Assembly (NCBI GenBank): GCA_016708345.1
Contig: JADJFX010000029.1
Span: 1-12,323, forward strand
DNA: 12,323 nucleotides
Source of the DNA: Candidatus Rhodoferax bjergmarkensis
Lineage (GTDB): Bacteria; Pseudomonadota; Gammaproteobacteria; Burkholderiales; Burkholderiaceae_C
Direction of reading: 5' to 3'
Position numbers and translations under genes: made by a program. Below are positions 11,983-12,323 of the stretch, piece by piece (position 1 is the first letter of the stretch; each line of letters begins with the position of its first letter). The notes under the pieces were generated by a model. That model ran no database searches, was not told where the DNA came from, and saw nothing but the letters and a program-made list of their open reading frames with translations.

Positions 11983-12323
11983 ATGAGACTGACGCCAAAT
12001 GACATCCGAAACGGCTATGGATTGGCTGAAAACCTGCTGACGATGGCGACGGGAGGCATTGCCGAGCCTGTTTCCGGACTGGCGGCGCTCGTGGCTGCGG
12101 CTCAGGGGTACGACGCTGGCGGCGCTCGTGATGCCATCCGTGGCGCAATGACATTCCAGCCGAAGTCAGCGCAAGGCGTATTGCAGCAGCGCGCGCTGGC
12201 TCGTCTTGCCCAAGGCGTTGTTGATTCTGCGCCGGTCAGGACATGGCAGCGCGGGGTTGATATTGCCGGGCGCTATTCTCCGGCGGCCGGGGCGGCGCTG
12301 CAAACAATTCCTACGGCAATCGG
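11983..12323 (+). CDS. Probable internal virion / ejection-region protein, 3' end outside the window
   Basis: An open frame runs from ATG 11983 to the window end (113 codons so far) without a stop. GAGGG lies about 8 nt before the ATG. The sequence begins MRLTPNDIRNGYGLAENLLT, then GGIAEPVSGLAALVAAAQGY and DAIRGAMTFQPKSAQGVLQQ, and is Ala/Gly-rich and helical. From memory, this N-terminus (NGYxLAENLxTMATGxIAEPVxG) is typical of large phage proteins coded after the tail-hub genes, often internal virion or polyvalent proteins injected with the DNA. In P22 this region codes for ejection proteins gp7, gp20 and gp16. The C-terminal domains that would settle the function are missing. Confidence 0.65.
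   Translation, partial: MRLTPNDIRNGYGLAENLLTMATGGIAEPVSGLAALVAAAQGYDAGGARDAIRGAMTFQPKSAQGVLQQRALARLAQGVVDSAPVRTWQRGVDIAGRYSPAAGAALQTIPTAI

Noticed and set aside
1..12323. CRISPR arrays, tRNA genes, insertion sequences, integrase or attachment sites
   Set aside because: No regular repeat-spacer pattern, cloverleaf, transposase or recombinase sequence was seen. The only clear DNA repeat is the 14-bp pair at 1111-1149.

Overview
This window is a stretch of a tailed phage or prophage genome with a short-tailed, P22-like (podovirus) virion plan. The GC-rich, densely packed genes point to a proteobacterial host, but nothing visible fixes the species. There is no integrase, attachment site, tRNA gene, host gene or CRISPR array. 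The late genes read left to right in P22 order: terminase small subunit, terminase large subunit, portal, scaffold, coat, tail accessory factor (gp4-like), DNA stabilization protein (gp10-like). Extra small structural genes are inserted between them.

Layout. Bases 4-378 encode a RusA-type Holliday junction resolvase, the end of the replication/recombination region. Bases 402-1150 hold a compact three-gene operon on the opposite strand. It encodes two small unrecognised proteins and a 58-aa ribbon-helix-helix (RHH) type DNA-binding protein. Its sigma70-like promoter is overlapped by two perfect 14-bp repeats 25 bp apart, which look like operators. This architecture, small unknown proteins followed by a DNA-binding autoregulator inside the late region, resembles anti-defence (acr-aca-type) cassettes and is the most interesting part of the window. 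Bases 1239-1950 are a lysis/membrane cluster: a 53-aa lipoprotein, a 52-aa two-helix membrane protein and a lambda S-like holin, joined by 4-nt GTGA overlaps. No endolysin or obvious spanin follows.

Bases 1950-5929 are the packaging module: P22 gp3-like TerS, a TerL that is not of the P22 gp2 type, and a P22-like portal with an unusual Met/Glu/Pro-rich C-terminal tail. Bases 5929-8441 encode a small structural protein, a leader with a possible promoter and hairpins, the scaffold and the P22-fold coat protein, followed by a GAAA-loop hairpin. Bases 8494-9749 encode a coiled-coil virion protein, a 63-aa protein with an AT-hook-like tail, and the gp4-like adaptor.

Bases 9752-11850 contain damage. 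The gp10-like gene is broken by two single-base shifts. Read through both, it gives 469 residues, close to the P22 length. A following 111-aa-type structural gene is broken by a net -1 change, and a 38-codon ORF behind it repeats that protein's C-terminus. The window ends inside a gene starting at 11983 that probably encodes a larger internal virion protein. The breaks are either real decay or local sequence error. No intergenic gap exceeds 300 bases.
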